Shown here piece by piece: positions 36,259 through 45,214 of a stretch of DNA of 64,000 nt. Numbering within the stretch: the stretch's first letter is position 1; each line of letters opens with the position of its first letter. Both the position numbers and the translations under genes were made by a program. The stretch is taken from positions 62,001 to 126,000 of the forward strand of contig NZ_BPRE01000005.1 of the NCBI RefSeq assembly GCF_022179765.1, given 5' to 3'. This DNA comes from Methylorubrum suomiense (lineage in GTDB: Bacteria; Pseudomonadota; Alphaproteobacteria; Rhizobiales; Beijerinckiaceae). The notes under the pieces were generated by a model. The model did not search any database. It was not told where the DNA came from and saw only the letters and a program-made list of their open reading frames with translations.

Positions 36259-37839
36259 ATGCTCCTTCCCGACAATTCCGCCTCGTCCCCCATCGACGCC
36301 AAGGAGGCCAGCGTGGCCGCGACCACCCTCTACGACCTGATTCGGGCCGGCGACGATGCGGCCACCGCCCTGTCGAGCCCCGGCGGTGTGCCGCTGACCT
36401 TCCAGGCGCTGCGCGCCCTGGTCGACCGCACCGTGGCCGACCTCAACGCCCGCGGCATCGGCCGTGGCGACCGGGTCGCGATCGTGCTGCCGAACGGCCC
36501 GGAGATGGCCACCGCCTTCATCGCGGTGGCGGCCGGCTGCACCTCGGCGCCGCTCAACCCGAGCTACAAGGCCGACGAGTTCGAGTTCTACCTGACCGAC
36601 CTCAAGGCCAAGCTCCTCATCGCCGCCGACGGATCGGCCTCCCCCGCGGTGGCGGTGGCGGAGAAGCTCGGCCTGCCGGTCGCCCGCCTGAAGGCGGCCC
36701 CCGACGAGGGTGCGGGCAGCTTCACGCTCGCCTTCGCCGACGAGGCCGCCGAACCTGCCGCCAAGGGCGGCCCGGCCAGCTCGGAGGAGATCGCGCTGGT
36801 GCTGCACACCTCCGGCACCACCTCGCGGCCCAAGATCGTGCCGCTGACGCAGACCAATGTCTGCGCCTCCGCGCGCAACATCCGCACCGCGCTCCAGTTC
36901 ACGGCGGAGGATCGCGGCCTGAACATCATGCCGCTGTTCCACATCCACGGCCTGATCGCCGGCATCCTGGCGCCGCTCTCGGCGGGGGGGCAGGTTTCCT
37001 GCACGCCGGGCTTCAACGCCCTCAAGTTCTTCGCCTGGATGGAGGAGGTGCGCCCCACTTGGTACACCGGCGTGCCGACGATGCATCAGGCGATCCTGGG
37101 GCGGGCGGCCCGCAACGGCGAGATCATCGCCAAGAATCCCCTGCGCTTCATCCGCTCCTCCTCCTCCTCGCTGCCCCCGCAGGTGATGAAGGAGCTGGAG
37201 GAGACGTTCTCGGCGCCCGTCATCGAGGCCTACGGCATGACCGAGGCGGCGCACCAGATGGCTTCGAACCCGCTCCCGCCGAAGCCCCATTATGCGGGCT
37301 CGGTCGGCCTCGCGGCGGGCCCGGAGATCGCGGTGGTCGATTCCGACGGCGAGCCGTTGCCGGCGGGCGAGACCGGCGAGATCGTCATCCGCGGCGACAA
37401 CGTGATGAAGGGCTACGAGAACAACGAGAAGGCCAATGCCGAGGCCTTCACGAAGCAGGGTTGGTTCCGCACCGGCGACCAGGGCACGCTCTCGCCCGAG
37501 GGCTATCTCGCGATCACCGGGCGCCTCAAGGAGATCATCAACCGCGGCGGCGAGAAGATCTCGCCGCGCGAGGTCGACGAGATCCTGATGGACCATCCGG
37601 CGGTGTCGCAATGCGTCACCTTCGCGATCCCGCACGACAAGCTCGGGGAGGACGTCGCCGCGGCGATCGTGCTGCGCGAGGGCGTCGAGGCAGGCGAGAA
37701 GGACATCAAGAGCTTCGCCTCGGAGCGGCTGGCCGCCTTCAAGGTCCCGGCCAAGATCCTGATCCTCGACGAGATCCCCAAGGGCGCCACCGGCAAGCTC
37801 CAGCGGATCGGTCTCGCGCAGAAGCTCGGACTGGCTTGA
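36259..37839 (+). CDS. oxs: Oxalyl-CoA synthetase-like AMP-forming ligase
   Basis: A 526-residue acyl-adenylate-forming enzyme. AMP-binding motif VLHTSGTTSRPKIVPLT; substrate-region block NIMPLFHIHGLIAGILAPL; YGMTEAAHQM; TGDQG; GRLKEIINRGGEKISP; and the catalytic Lys in PKGATGKLQR. The length and FHIHGL/YGMTEAAHQM blocks resemble oxalate-CoA ligases (yeast Pcs60/plant AAE3 type). The adjacent PanE2-like reductase supports oxalate as substrate. ATG 36259 is preferred; ATG 36226 would overlap the panE2 end. A strong terminator follows. Confidence 0.82.
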   Translation: MLLPDNSASSPIDAKEASVAATTLYDLIRAGDDAATALSSPGGVPLTFQALRALVDRTVADLNARGIGRGDRVAIVLPNGPEMATAFIAVAAGCTSAPLNPSYKADEFEFYLTDLKAKLLIAADGSASPAVAVAEKLGLPVARLKAAPDEGAGSFTLAFADEAAEPAAKGGPASSEEIALVLHTSGTTSRPKIVPLTQTNVCASARNIRTALQFTAEDRGLNIMPLFHIHGLIAGILAPLSAGGQVSCTPGFNALKFFAWMEEVRPTWYTGVPTMHQAILGRAARNGEIIAKNPLRFIRSSSSSLPPQVMKELEETFSAPVIEAYGMTEAAHQMASNPLPPKPHYAGSVGLAAGPEIAVVDSDGEPLPAGETGEIVIRGDNVMKGYENNEKANAEAFTKQGWFRTGDQGTLSPEGYLAITGRLKEIINRGGEKISPREVDEILMDHPAVSQCVTFAIPHDKLGEDVAAAIVLREGVEAGEKDIKSFASERLAAFKVPAKILILDEIPKGATGKLQRIGLAQKLGLA

Positions 37840-37850
37840 TCGATCGACAC

Positions 37851-37880
37851 GCCCCGCGATCGAACCGGTCGCGGGGTTTT
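37851..37880 (+). terminator. Rho-independent terminator after oxs
   Basis: CCCCGCGA and TCGCGGGG (8-bp perfect stem) with a nine-base loop, then TTTT, 12 bases after the stop. Confidence 0.85.
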
Positions 37881-37898
37881 CGTCGGCCGGTGGGCCTC

Positions 37899-38020
37899 TC
37901 TCCCACCCCCCTCCCCGCATCCTGAGATGCTGCGAAGGCGAACTCCAGCTGGTGCGCGATCCCTGAAGCCCTCCTTCGAGGCCGCTTCGCGGCACCTCAG
38001 GATGAGGAGGATGGGTGGGA
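37899..38020. repeat. Palindromic intergenic repeat, copy 1
   Basis: A long imperfect palindrome: arms of the type CCTCATCCTGAG and CTCAGGATGAGG, inside them CGAAGG and CCTTCGAGG, with CTCCAG near the middle. It shares arms and core with copies at 42760 and 60850. The left arm is more diverged (GCATCCTGAGATGC). Confidence 0.8.
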
Positions 38021-38074
38021 GGCGCGCCGCCAAGGGAAGTCGTCGGTCCCGTTTCCCGAGCAAAACCCCAAAAC

Positions 38075-38102
38075 AAAAAACCCCGCCGGAGCGGGGTTTT
38101 TT
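38075..38102. terminator. Bidirectional terminator between oxs and ctrA
   Basis: AAAAAA-CCCCGC-CGGA-GCGGGG-TTTTTT, symmetrical, so it can end transcripts from both sides. It is 20 bases beyond the ctrA stop. Confidence 0.88.
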
Positions 38103-38121
38103 CGTCGTCACGGCGCGCGGC

Positions 38122-38823
38122 TCAGACCGCCATGCGGTCCTCGCCCTCGACCGGCTCGCGCAGCACGTAGCCGCGGCCCCACACCGTCTCGATGTAGTTC
38201 TTGCCCTCGGAGGCATTGGCGAGCTTCTTGCGGAGCTTGCAGATGAACACGTCGATGATCTTCAGCTCCGGCTCGTCCATGCCGCCGTAGAGATGGTTGA
38301 GGAACATCTCCTTGGTGAGCGTCGTGCCCTTCCGGAGGGAGAGGAGTTCCAGCATCTGGTACTCCTTGCCGGTGAGATGCACGCGGGAGCCCGACACTTC
38401 GACCGTCTTCTGGTCGAGGTTCACGATCAGGTCGCCGGTGGTGATGACCGACTGGGCGTGGCCCTTCGAACGGCGCACGATGGCGTGGATGCGCGCCACC
38501 AGCTCGTCCTTGTGGAAGGGCTTGGTGAGGTAGTCGTCGGCACCGAAGCCGAGGCCCTTCACCTTGTCCTCGATGCCGGCCATGCCCGACAGGATCAGGA
38601 TCGGCGTCTTCACCTTCGCCACGCGCAGGGAGCGCAGGACCTCGTAGCCCGACATGTCGGGCAGGTTCAGGTCGAGGAGGATGATGTCGTAATCGTAGAG
38701 CTTGCCGAGATCGACGCCCTCCTCGCCGAGATCCGTCGTGTACGTGTTGAAATTCTCGGATTTGAGCATCAACTCGATGCTCTGCGCCGTGGCGCTGTCG
38801 TCCTCGATCAGAAGTACGCGCAT
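38122..38823 (-). CDS. ctrA: Cell-cycle response regulator CtrA
   Basis: A 233-residue OmpR-type regulator that binds TTAA-N7-TTAA sites and controls replication, division and flagellar genes. Receiver domain 1-118: acidic pocket EDD at 7-9, phosphoacceptor Asp51 in [11 protein letters not shown], and Lys in TKPFHKDEL. The winged-helix domain from about 125 has [32 protein letters not shown] and [11 protein letters not shown]; the [14 protein letters not shown] recognition helix is that of CtrA. Its kinase CckA begins at 63325 in this window. Probable autoregulatory and methylation sites lie upstream. Confidence 0.97.
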   Translation of the reverse strand: MRVLLIEDDSATAQSIELMLKSENFNTYTTDLGEEGVDLGKLYDYDIILLDLNLPDMSGYEVLRSLRVAKVKTPILILSGMAGIEDKVKGLGFGADDYLTKPFHKDELVARIHAIVRRSKGHAQSVITTGDLIVNLDQKTVEVSGSRVHLTGKEYQMLELLSLRKGTTLTKEMFLNHLYGGMDEPELKIIDVFICKLRKKLANASEGKNYIETVWGRGYVLREPVEGEDRMAV

Positions 38824-39255
38824 CGTCGGTCCCCACCCCGGCCAGGCCGTATCAGGGCGCTTGAGACAAGCCGCCGCCGGGCGCCCGCCGACGGCCTCGG
38901 CGGACGCACCCTCATTCCCACTTCAGAAACGCTATTCCTTAACCGTTAACAAAAGCCGAATCCCGCTTGCAAGGTTCATCTTCTTCGAGTCCGAGGGCGA
39001 TTCCCACCACGGTTGGCAATCTGTTCTCCGGAGATGATCGGCAAGGCTCCGACGCGGATCGGGCGGTCGGGTTAAGCCGTTCTGATCCTTGAGAATGCCC
39101 CGTTTGTTGCAAATGGGAGACATCGCGCGATCGTTATCGCTCACGCTTTTCCGAGGGGCCGGCGGCCGACCCGGCCCGTGCCGATCGGCCCCCGGCAATG
39201 TTAAGACATCGGCCGGATCGGTGGCGTGGGGAGGGACCGGGCCCATGGCGAGAGG
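38824..39255. promoter_or_regulatory. ctrA / fliI divergent control region
   Basis: 432 bases. 38936-38948 has two TTAAC half sites back to back (CTTAACCGTTAAC), about 115 bases upstream of ctrA, fitting autoregulation. GANTC sites at 38958-38962 (GAATC) and 38987-38991 (GAGTC) fit CcrM methylation control as in Caulobacter ctrA P1. Further TTAA half sites at 39074 and 39201 lie toward fliI. Spacing between the tandem half sites is 3, not 7, so binding mode is uncertain. Confidence 0.55.
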
Positions 39256-40605
39256 ATGACGGGCGAGCGGGAAACCGGCGGATTGTCCGCGGCGCTCGCC
39301 GCCCTGGCCACGGTCGAGACCCTTGAGATCTTCGGGCGGGTCACGGCGATTCGCGGCCTGCTCGTCGAGGTTGCCGGCCCGGTCGCGGCCATGCGGCTCG
39401 GAGGGCGGCTCGACGTGGTGGTCGAGGCGGGGGGCGCCGGTACCGTCCCCTGCGAGGTGATCGGCTTCTCGGGCGACCGGGCGCTCGCCATGCCGTTCGG
39501 ATCGCTGGAGGGCGTGCGCCGCGGCTGCCCGGTCCTTGTGCGCGACGAGGCGGCGGGGGCGGTGCGCCCGTCCCAGGGATGGCTTGGCCGCACCGTCGAT
39601 GCGCTCGGACGCCCCATCGACGGGCTCGGCCCCCTCCCCCAGGGACCGGCGATCTATCCTCTTCGGGCCGATCCGCCGCCCGCGCATGGGCGCCGCCGCG
39701 TCGGCGCGCCGCTCGATCTCGGGGTCCGGTGCATCAACACCTTCCTGACCATGTGCCGCGGCCAGCGCATGGGCATCTTCGCCGGCTCCGGCGTCGGCAA
39801 GTCGGTGCTGCTCTCCATGCTCGCCCGCTACACGGCGGCGGACGTGGCGGTGATCGGCCTCGTCGGCGAGCGGGGCCGCGAGGTTCAGGAATTCCTGCAG
39901 GACGATCTGGGCGCGGCGGGGCTCAGTCGCTCGGTGGTCGTGGTGGCGACCTCCGACGAGCCGGTGCTGATGCGCCGCAACGCCGCCTACGTGACGCTGG
40001 CGGTGGCCGAGTATTTCCGCGATCAGGGCGCGCAGGTTTTGTGCATGATCGACTCGATCACCCGCTTCGCCATGGCACAGCGGGATATCGGGCTCGCCGG
40101 CGGCGAGCCGCCCACCGCCAAGGGCTACACGCCCACCGTCTTCTCCGAATTGCCGCGCCTTCTCGAACGGGCAGGCCCCGGCACCGGCGAGGGCGCGATC
40201 TCCGGTCTGTTCACGGTGCTGGTCGAGGGCGACGACCATAACGAGCCGGTGGCGGATGCCGTGCGCGGCATCCTGGACGGCCATATCGTGATGGAGCGCC
40301 GCATCGCCGAAACGGGCCGCTACCCGGCGATCAACGTGCTGCGCTCGGTCTCCCGCACCATGCCGCGCGCCTGCGATCCGGCGCATCTGCCCACCGTGCG
40401 GCGGGCGCGTAAGGTCCTGGCGACCTATGCCGACATGGAGGAGCTGATCCGGCTCGGAGCCTATCGGGCGGGGGCGTCACCGGAGGTCGACGAGGCGGTC
40501 GCGCTCATGCCGGATCTGACGGCTTTTCTGGGGCAGGGTAAGGAAGAAGCAACCTCCATCAGCGAGGGTTACGCACGGCTGGCCGCCATCGTGGGCGGCG
40601 GGTGA
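39256..40605 (+). CDS. fliI: Flagellar export ATPase FliI
   Basis: A 449-residue F1-beta-like ATPase energising flagellar protein export. N-terminal [26 protein letters not shown], Walker [34 protein letters not shown], Walker [27 protein letters not shown] and [18 protein letters not shown] are the FliI series. The first codon could be ATG 39256 or GTG 39226; the ATG fits the family start, though its ribosome site is poor. fliJ follows at 91 bases. Confidence 0.95.
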   Translation: MTGERETGGLSAALAALATVETLEIFGRVTAIRGLLVEVAGPVAAMRLGGRLDVVVEAGGAGTVPCEVIGFSGDRALAMPFGSLEGVRRGCPVLVRDEAAGAVRPSQGWLGRTVDALGRPIDGLGPLPQGPAIYPLRADPPPAHGRRRVGAPLDLGVRCINTFLTMCRGQRMGIFAGSGVGKSVLLSMLARYTAADVAVIGLVGERGREVQEFLQDDLGAAGLSRSVVVVATSDEPVLMRRNAAYVTLAVAEYFRDQGAQVLCMIDSITRFAMAQRDIGLAGGEPPTAKGYTPTVFSELPRLLERAGPGTGEGAISGLFTVLVEGDDHNEPVADAVRGILDGHIVMERRIAETGRYPAINVLRSVSRTMPRACDPAHLPTVRRARKVLATYADMEELIRLGAYRAGASPEVDEAVALMPDLTAFLGQGKEEATSISEGYARLAAIVGGG

Positions 40606-40696
40606 GATGGCATCGCGTCGGGGGTTCGGGTCCGCGAGGATCCGGCGAGCGCGTCCAGCCCTTTCGCCGGCGTAGCGTAGGAGTGGATGGCCCGAC

Positions 40697-41101
40697 ATGA
40701 AATCGCGTGACACGCTGATCCGGCTGCGGCGGTTCCAAGTGGATGAGAAGCGCCGCCGGGTGGCGCAAATCGAGATGATGATGGCCGATTTCATCCGGAT
40801 GGCGACCGAGCTGGAGCGCGAGGTCGCCCAGGAAGAGGCCCGCGCCGGCATCACCGACCCGGCCCATTTCGCCTATCCGACCTATGCCCGCGCCGCGACC
40901 TCGCGCCGGGACAACATGCGCCAGTCCGCCGCCGCCCTGGAAGGCCAGCTCGCCGAGGCCAAGGCCGAACTCGGCGAAGCCTTCGAGGAACTCAAGAAGG
41001 TCGAGATCCTGGAGGATCGCGAGCGCTCCGCCGAGCGCGCGGCGGAAGCCGCCCGCGAGCAGGCCGAGATGGACGCGATCGGGCTGCGCGCCCGGGCTTG
41101 A
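40697..41101 (+). CDS. fliJ: Flagellar export chaperone FliJ
   Basis: A 134-residue, almost wholly helical coiled-coil protein (KSRDTLIRLRRFQVDEKRRRVAQIE, then a long ALEGQLAEAKAELGEAFEELKKVEILEDRERSAE helix). FliJ inserts into the FliI hexamer like an ATPase stalk. Position right after fliI and the two-helix hairpin form identify it. Confidence 0.9.
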   Translation: MKSRDTLIRLRRFQVDEKRRRVAQIEMMMADFIRMATELEREVAQEEARAGITDPAHFAYPTYARAATSRRDNMRQSAAALEGQLAEAKAELGEAFEELKKVEILEDRERSAERAAEAAREQAEMDAIGLRARA

Positions 41102-41248
41102 GCCGACCGAAAGGTCTCGTGGCGGCATGAAACCGTCACGATCGGCGGGCAAGAGCCCGCCGCATCGAGCCGGTTGCTTCGGTCCCGCTTGCGATGCAAG
41201 CGGCCCTGGCGCAGGAGGGACCGGTCCCGAGGGAGGCGGCCGGTATCC

Positions 41249-42301
41249 ATGAAGAAGATCAGTGAAATCTTTTGGGGCTTGATCGGCCTCGCGGCGGTGG
41301 CGGCCTCTTGCTACCTGCTCTGGGGCAAACTCAAGGATCAGTCCTGGGCGAGCATCGAAGCCGCCTTCCTGGCGATCCCGCCGCATCACGTCCTCTTCGC
41401 CGCCCTCTCGACCCTCGTCGCCTACGCGGCGCTCGCTTGGTACGACCGGATCGCCCTGCTGCATCTGGGCGTGCGCGGCATCTCGTGGATGTTCGTCTCG
41501 GTCTGCTCCTTCACCACCTACGCGCTCTCGCACAATATCGGCGCCTCGGTCTTTTCCGGCGCCCTGGTGCGCTACCGGGCCTACACCGCGAAGGGGCTCT
41601 CGGCGGCGCAGGTCGCGGTGCTGGTGGCGCTCTGTTCCTTCACCTTCGGCCTCGGCACGATCCTGCTCGGTGGCTTCGTGCTGGTCTACGATCCGGGCCT
41701 GCTGTCGCGGCTCGACAGCCTTCTGCCCGCCGCACTCACCAACCCGCACACCGCCCGACTCGTCGGCTTCGCGTTGCTCGCCTTCGTGGCGCTCTACGTG
41801 CTCGGCTCGGTGCTGCGCTTCCGCCCCCTGACGATCCGCTCCTTCAAGATCGAATATCCCCGGCCGCAGATCATGGTGCGCCAGCTCATCGCGGCGCCGC
41901 TGGAATTGCTCGGCGCGGCCGGCATCATCTATTTCGCGCTCCCCGACAGCCTGAACCCCGGCTTCATCGCCGTGCTCGGTATCTTCCTCGCCTCGTTCTC
42001 GGTGGCGCTCGCCTCGCACGCGCCGGGCGGACTCGGGGTGTTCGAGCTGGTGTTCTTCACCGCCATGCAGCTCCAGACCGATGCCGAGAAGGCGCCGGTG
42101 CTCGCAGCCCTGCTGATCTTCCGCTTGTTCTACCTCTTGATCCCGTTCGCGATCGCCATCGTCGTGGTGGTTCTGTTCGAGCGCGCGCGCTTGTCGAAAG
42201 CGCTCCATAAGACCGATCAGAACCCGCCCGAGCCCCCGCTGGTGGCGCCGGGGCTCGACAACCACATCATCGAGAAGCGCCTCGAGAAGAAGGCGGTTTG
42301 A
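41249..42301 (+). CDS. Lysylphosphatidylglycerol synthase TM-domain family (UPF0104) membrane protein
   Basis: 350 residues with about eight membrane helices. The family's marks are ALSHNIGASVFSGALVRYRAYTAKGLSAAQVA and FLASFSVALASHAPGGLGVFELVFF (the SHAPGGLGVFE block is the flippase-core signature). The catalytic C-terminal domain of MprF is absent, so it may be only the lipid flippase half. GAGGGAGG lies about ten bases before ATG 41249. Its link to the flagellar genes around it is unclear. Confidence 0.82.
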   Translation: MKKISEIFWGLIGLAAVAASCYLLWGKLKDQSWASIEAAFLAIPPHHVLFAALSTLVAYAALAWYDRIALLHLGVRGISWMFVSVCSFTTYALSHNIGASVFSGALVRYRAYTAKGLSAAQVAVLVALCSFTFGLGTILLGGFVLVYDPGLLSRLDSLLPAALTNPHTARLVGFALLAFVALYVLGSVLRFRPLTIRSFKIEYPRPQIMVRQLIAAPLELLGAAGIIYFALPDSLNPGFIAVLGIFLASFSVALASHAPGGLGVFELVFFTAMQLQTDAEKAPVLAALLIFRLFYLLIPFAIAIVVVVLFERARLSKALHKTDQNPPEPPLVAPGLDNHIIEKRLEKKAV

Positions 42302-42591
42302 GGCTCTTCGATAAGCTTCCGTCGCCGGCACCCGCCTCCGCAGGCTTGAGGCTTCCGCTCCGTTGAACGCCGAAGACCGCTGCGCGCGGCTCCGGCCCGT
42401 GCGGGGTCGGCGTCGCTTGCGGGGCATGCATGGCAAGCGATGCTGCGGACCGTTTCGAGCAGGATGACGCCGCGCCCCCGTATGGTTACGTGCCGCCATC
42501 GTGGATGGCGGGACAAGCACGCTTGCCCGGCCTTCACGAACGGTTAAGCTTGCAGCATGGGCGCCAGTCCGGCGTCCGGGTTACGAACATC

Positions 42592-42732
42592 ATGGCTTCC
42601 ATCAAGGTGCGGGTGTCCGAGGACGGCACCTGCTCGATCTGCCGCAACGGCACGATCATCAGCACGGGTCTCACGCGCCATCAGGCCGACCAGTTGGTCG
42701 CGGTCCTGCGCGCCATCGAAGGCCACGACTGA
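42592..42732 (+). CDS. 46-residue conserved-looking small protein
   Basis: MASIKVRVSEDGTCSICRNG, then TIISTGLTRHQADQLVAVLR and a short acidic end. A CxxC pair (CSIC) sits on an apparent beta hairpin followed by a helix, a neat mini-domain. The frame extends to ATG 42430 (100 residues), but the extra part is low-complexity; neither start has a strong ribosome site. A TTAA half site lies 45 bases upstream of ATG 42592. Family unknown. Confidence 0.55.
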   Translation: MASIKVRVSEDGTCSICRNGTIISTGLTRHQADQLVAVLRAIEGHD

Positions 42733-42759
42733 GGTTTTTTGCGGCGCCTGCTCAGTGCG

Positions 42760-42897
42760 CCTCTCTCACCCATCCCCCCTCATCCTGAGGTGCCCGCCTC
42801 GGCGGGCCTCGAAGGAGGTCGCGCGTTTCCTGGAGCCCTCCTTCGAGGGCGACGCTGCGCGCCGCCTCCTCAGGATGAGGGGAGTGGGAGGGAGGCG
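42760..42897. repeat. Palindromic intergenic repeat, copy 2
   Basis: The clearest copy: CCTCATCCTGAGGTG on the left and CTCCTCAGGATGAGG on the right, with inner CCTCGAAGGAGG and CCTCCTTCGAGG arms and TGGAGCCC between. Located between the 46-residue gene and the flhA stop, it could act as a terminator for both strands. Confidence 0.85.
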
Positions 42898-42930
42898 CCA
42901 TGAGGCCTGAAGGTGGCCCGCTGCCTAAGC

Positions 42931-45060
42931 TCACACGGAGCCCACCGTCCGCAGCCGTGCCCGCGGATGGATCTCCGCCTGGCTCATCACCGGGGTCTCC
43001 CGGCGGAAGCGCTCGATGATCGAGCGCACGAAGGGCCGTGCCTGAACCGAGGTCACCAGCACCGGCATCTCGCCCATGCGGGCGGCCTGCTCGAAGCGGT
43101 CGCGCACGGTGTTGACGAATTCGGTCAGCCGCGAGGGCTGCATCGCGAGATAGCGCTCCTCGCGCTCGCCGATGATGGATTCGAGGAAGGCCTGCTCCCA
43201 GGCGGGCGACAGGGTGATGATCGGCAGCGTGCCGTCGGGACCCTGGTACTGCGCACAGATCTGGCGGCCGAGCCGGGCGCGCACATGCTCGACGATGTCG
43301 CGCGGATTCTTCACATGGCCCGCCACCTCGGCGATCCCCTCGACGATCGATCCGAGATCGCGCACCGAGACCCGCTCGGCGAGCAGCAATTGCAGCACCC
43401 GCTGGATGCCCGTGGTGGCGATCTGGCTTGGGACGATCTCCTTCAGGAGTTCGGTGTGATCCTTGGGGAGTTCGCGCAGCAGCTTCTGCACCTCGACATG
43501 GTTGAGCAGTTCCGAGACATGCGCCTTGATGACCTCGGTCAGGTGCGTCGAGATCACGGTCGCGGCATCGACCACGGTGTAGCCCTTAAGCTGCGCCTGG
43601 TCGCGCAGGGCGGCGTCGACCCAGGTCGCGGGCAGACCGAAGGTCGGCTCCATCAGGTGCAGGCCAGGAAGCTGCACCTGCCCGCCCATGGGATCCATCG
43701 CCATGAACTGCCCCGGAAACACCTGCCCGGTGCCGGCCTCGATCTCCTTGACCCGCACCGTGTAGGTGTTGGCCTCCAGGCTGACATTGTCGAGGATGCG
43801 CACGGACGGCATGACGATGCCAAGTTCCGCCGCGAGCTGGCGGCGCAGGGCCTTGATCTGGTCGGTCAGGCGGTCCTGGCCCTCGCCGTTGACGAGCGGC
43901 AGCAGGGCGTAGCCCATTTCCAGCTTCAGGTCGTCGAGCTTCAGCAGGTCCGTGACCGTCTCCTCCGCGGGCGCGGCGCCGGGGGTGGCGGGCGAGCCGT
44001 CGGCGCTGACCGCCGGCGGTGCCTCGCGCTGCGTCTTGGCGATGCGCCAAGCCGCGTAGCCCGCCGCCGCGCCGAGCCCGAGGAAGGGCAGCATCGGCAT
44101 GCCGGGTAGGAGCGCGATCAGCCCCATCACGCCCGCCGACATGCCGAGCGCCTTCGGGTAATTCGCCATCTGCTTGCCCAGCGCCTTGTCGGCGGAGCCC
44201 TTCACGCCCGCCTTCGAGACGAGGATGCCCGCCGCCGTCGAGACGATCAGTGCCGGCACTTGGCTCGCCAGCCCGTCGCCGATGGTGAGCAAGGTGTAGG
44301 TCTTGGCGGCCTCCGAGAAGCCGAGTCCCTGTTGGGCCACGCCGATGACGATGCCGCCGACGATGTTGATGCCGGTGATGAGGAGCGCGGCCACCGCGTC
44401 GCCGCGCACGAATTTCGAGGCGCCGTCCATGGCGCCGAAGAAGGAGGATTCCTCCTCGAGCGCCGCGCGGCGGGCCTTGGCGGCCTTCTCGTCGATGAGA
44501 CCGGCCGAGAGGTCGGCATCGATCGCCATCTGCTTGCCCGGCATGGCGTCGAGGGTGAAGCGGGCGGCCACTTCCGCGATGCGGCCCGAACCCTTCGTGA
44601 TGACGACGAAGTTCACGATGATGAGGATCGCGAAGACGATGATCCCGATGACGAAATTGCCGCCCATCACGAAATGGCCGAAGGCCTCGATGACGTGACC
44701 CGCCGCCGCCGTGCCCTCGTGGCCGTGGCCGAGGATCAACCGGGTGGAGGCGAGGTTCAGCGCCAGCCGCAGCATCGTCGCGATCAGCAGCAGCGTCGGG
44801 AAGACGGTGAATTCGAGCGGGTTATCGATGAACAGGCCCGTCATCATGATCAGCACCGACATGATGATCGAGACGGCGAGCAACAGGTCGAGCAGGATCG
44901 CGGGCAGCGGGAAGATCAGCACCGTGAGGATGCCCATCACCGCGGTGGCGAAGAACAGATCGGTGCGCTTCGACAGCGCCTGGAGGCTGGCGCGATTCGG
45001 CACGAACGCCGAGAGGGAGCCGAGTCCTCCCGCGGGAGCGGCGCTGGCCGTCTCGCTCAT
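42931..45060 (-). CDS. flhA: Flagellar export gate protein FlhA
   Basis: 709 residues. The N-terminal half has about eight helices; the cytoplasmic FHIPEP-type loop region reads NPLEFTVFPTLLLIATMLRLALNLASTRLIL and then GDAVAALLITGINIVGGIVIG and TIGDGLASQVPALIVSTAAGILVSK. The C-terminal cytoplasmic domain begins near 360 and docks export chaperones. Length and order match FlhA. A near-perfect CtrA box lies 62-76 bases upstream. It is the nonameric gate of the flagellar type III exporter, with FlhB, FliQ and FliR at 61-63 kb. Confidence 0.96.
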   Translation of the reverse strand: MSETASAAPAGGLGSLSAFVPNRASLQALSKRTDLFFATAVMGILTVLIFPLPAILLDLLLAVSIIMSVLIMMTGLFIDNPLEFTVFPTLLLIATMLRLALNLASTRLILGHGHEGTAAAGHVIEAFGHFVMGGNFVIGIIVFAILIIVNFVVITKGSGRIAEVAARFTLDAMPGKQMAIDADLSAGLIDEKAAKARRAALEEESSFFGAMDGASKFVRGDAVAALLITGINIVGGIVIGVAQQGLGFSEAAKTYTLLTIGDGLASQVPALIVSTAAGILVSKAGVKGSADKALGKQMANYPKALGMSAGVMGLIALLPGMPMLPFLGLGAAAGYAAWRIAKTQREAPPAVSADGSPATPGAAPAEETVTDLLKLDDLKLEMGYALLPLVNGEGQDRLTDQIKALRRQLAAELGIVMPSVRILDNVSLEANTYTVRVKEIEAGTGQVFPGQFMAMDPMGGQVQLPGLHLMEPTFGLPATWVDAALRDQAQLKGYTVVDAATVISTHLTEVIKAHVSELLNHVEVQKLLRELPKDHTELLKEIVPSQIATTGIQRVLQLLLAERVSVRDLGSIVEGIAEVAGHVKNPRDIVEHVRARLGRQICAQYQGPDGTLPIITLSPAWEQAFLESIIGEREERYLAMQPSRLTEFVNTVRDRFEQAARMGEMPVLVTSVQARPFVRSIIERFRRETPVMSQAEIHPRARLRTVGSV

Positions 45061-45121
45061 GTCGCCGTCATCCCCCGCACGGGCCCACTCGCCTACCCGG
45101 CAGGATTTGCCGGGCGCAGGG

Positions 45122-45136
45122 TTAGCGCCGGGTTAA
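45122..45136 (-). promoter_or_regulatory. CtrA-type box upstream of flhA
   Basis: Read on the minus strand: TTAA, seven bases, CTAA; one change from the TTAA-N7-TTAA consensus. It lies 62-76 bases upstream of the flhA start. Confidence 0.55.
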
Positions 45137-45214
45137 CGGCGGCGGATCGGAACCAAGCCGGAAGCCGAGGGCTTGGTGGAGCACTTCGCCCAGGAGCGCC
45201 GAGAGGAGACCGCC

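Noticed and set aside
45140-45170. GGAAC with GCTT 17 bases later, upstream of the glycine-zipper gene
   Set aside because: The -10 has two changes from CGTT, so an EcfG promoter is not supported.
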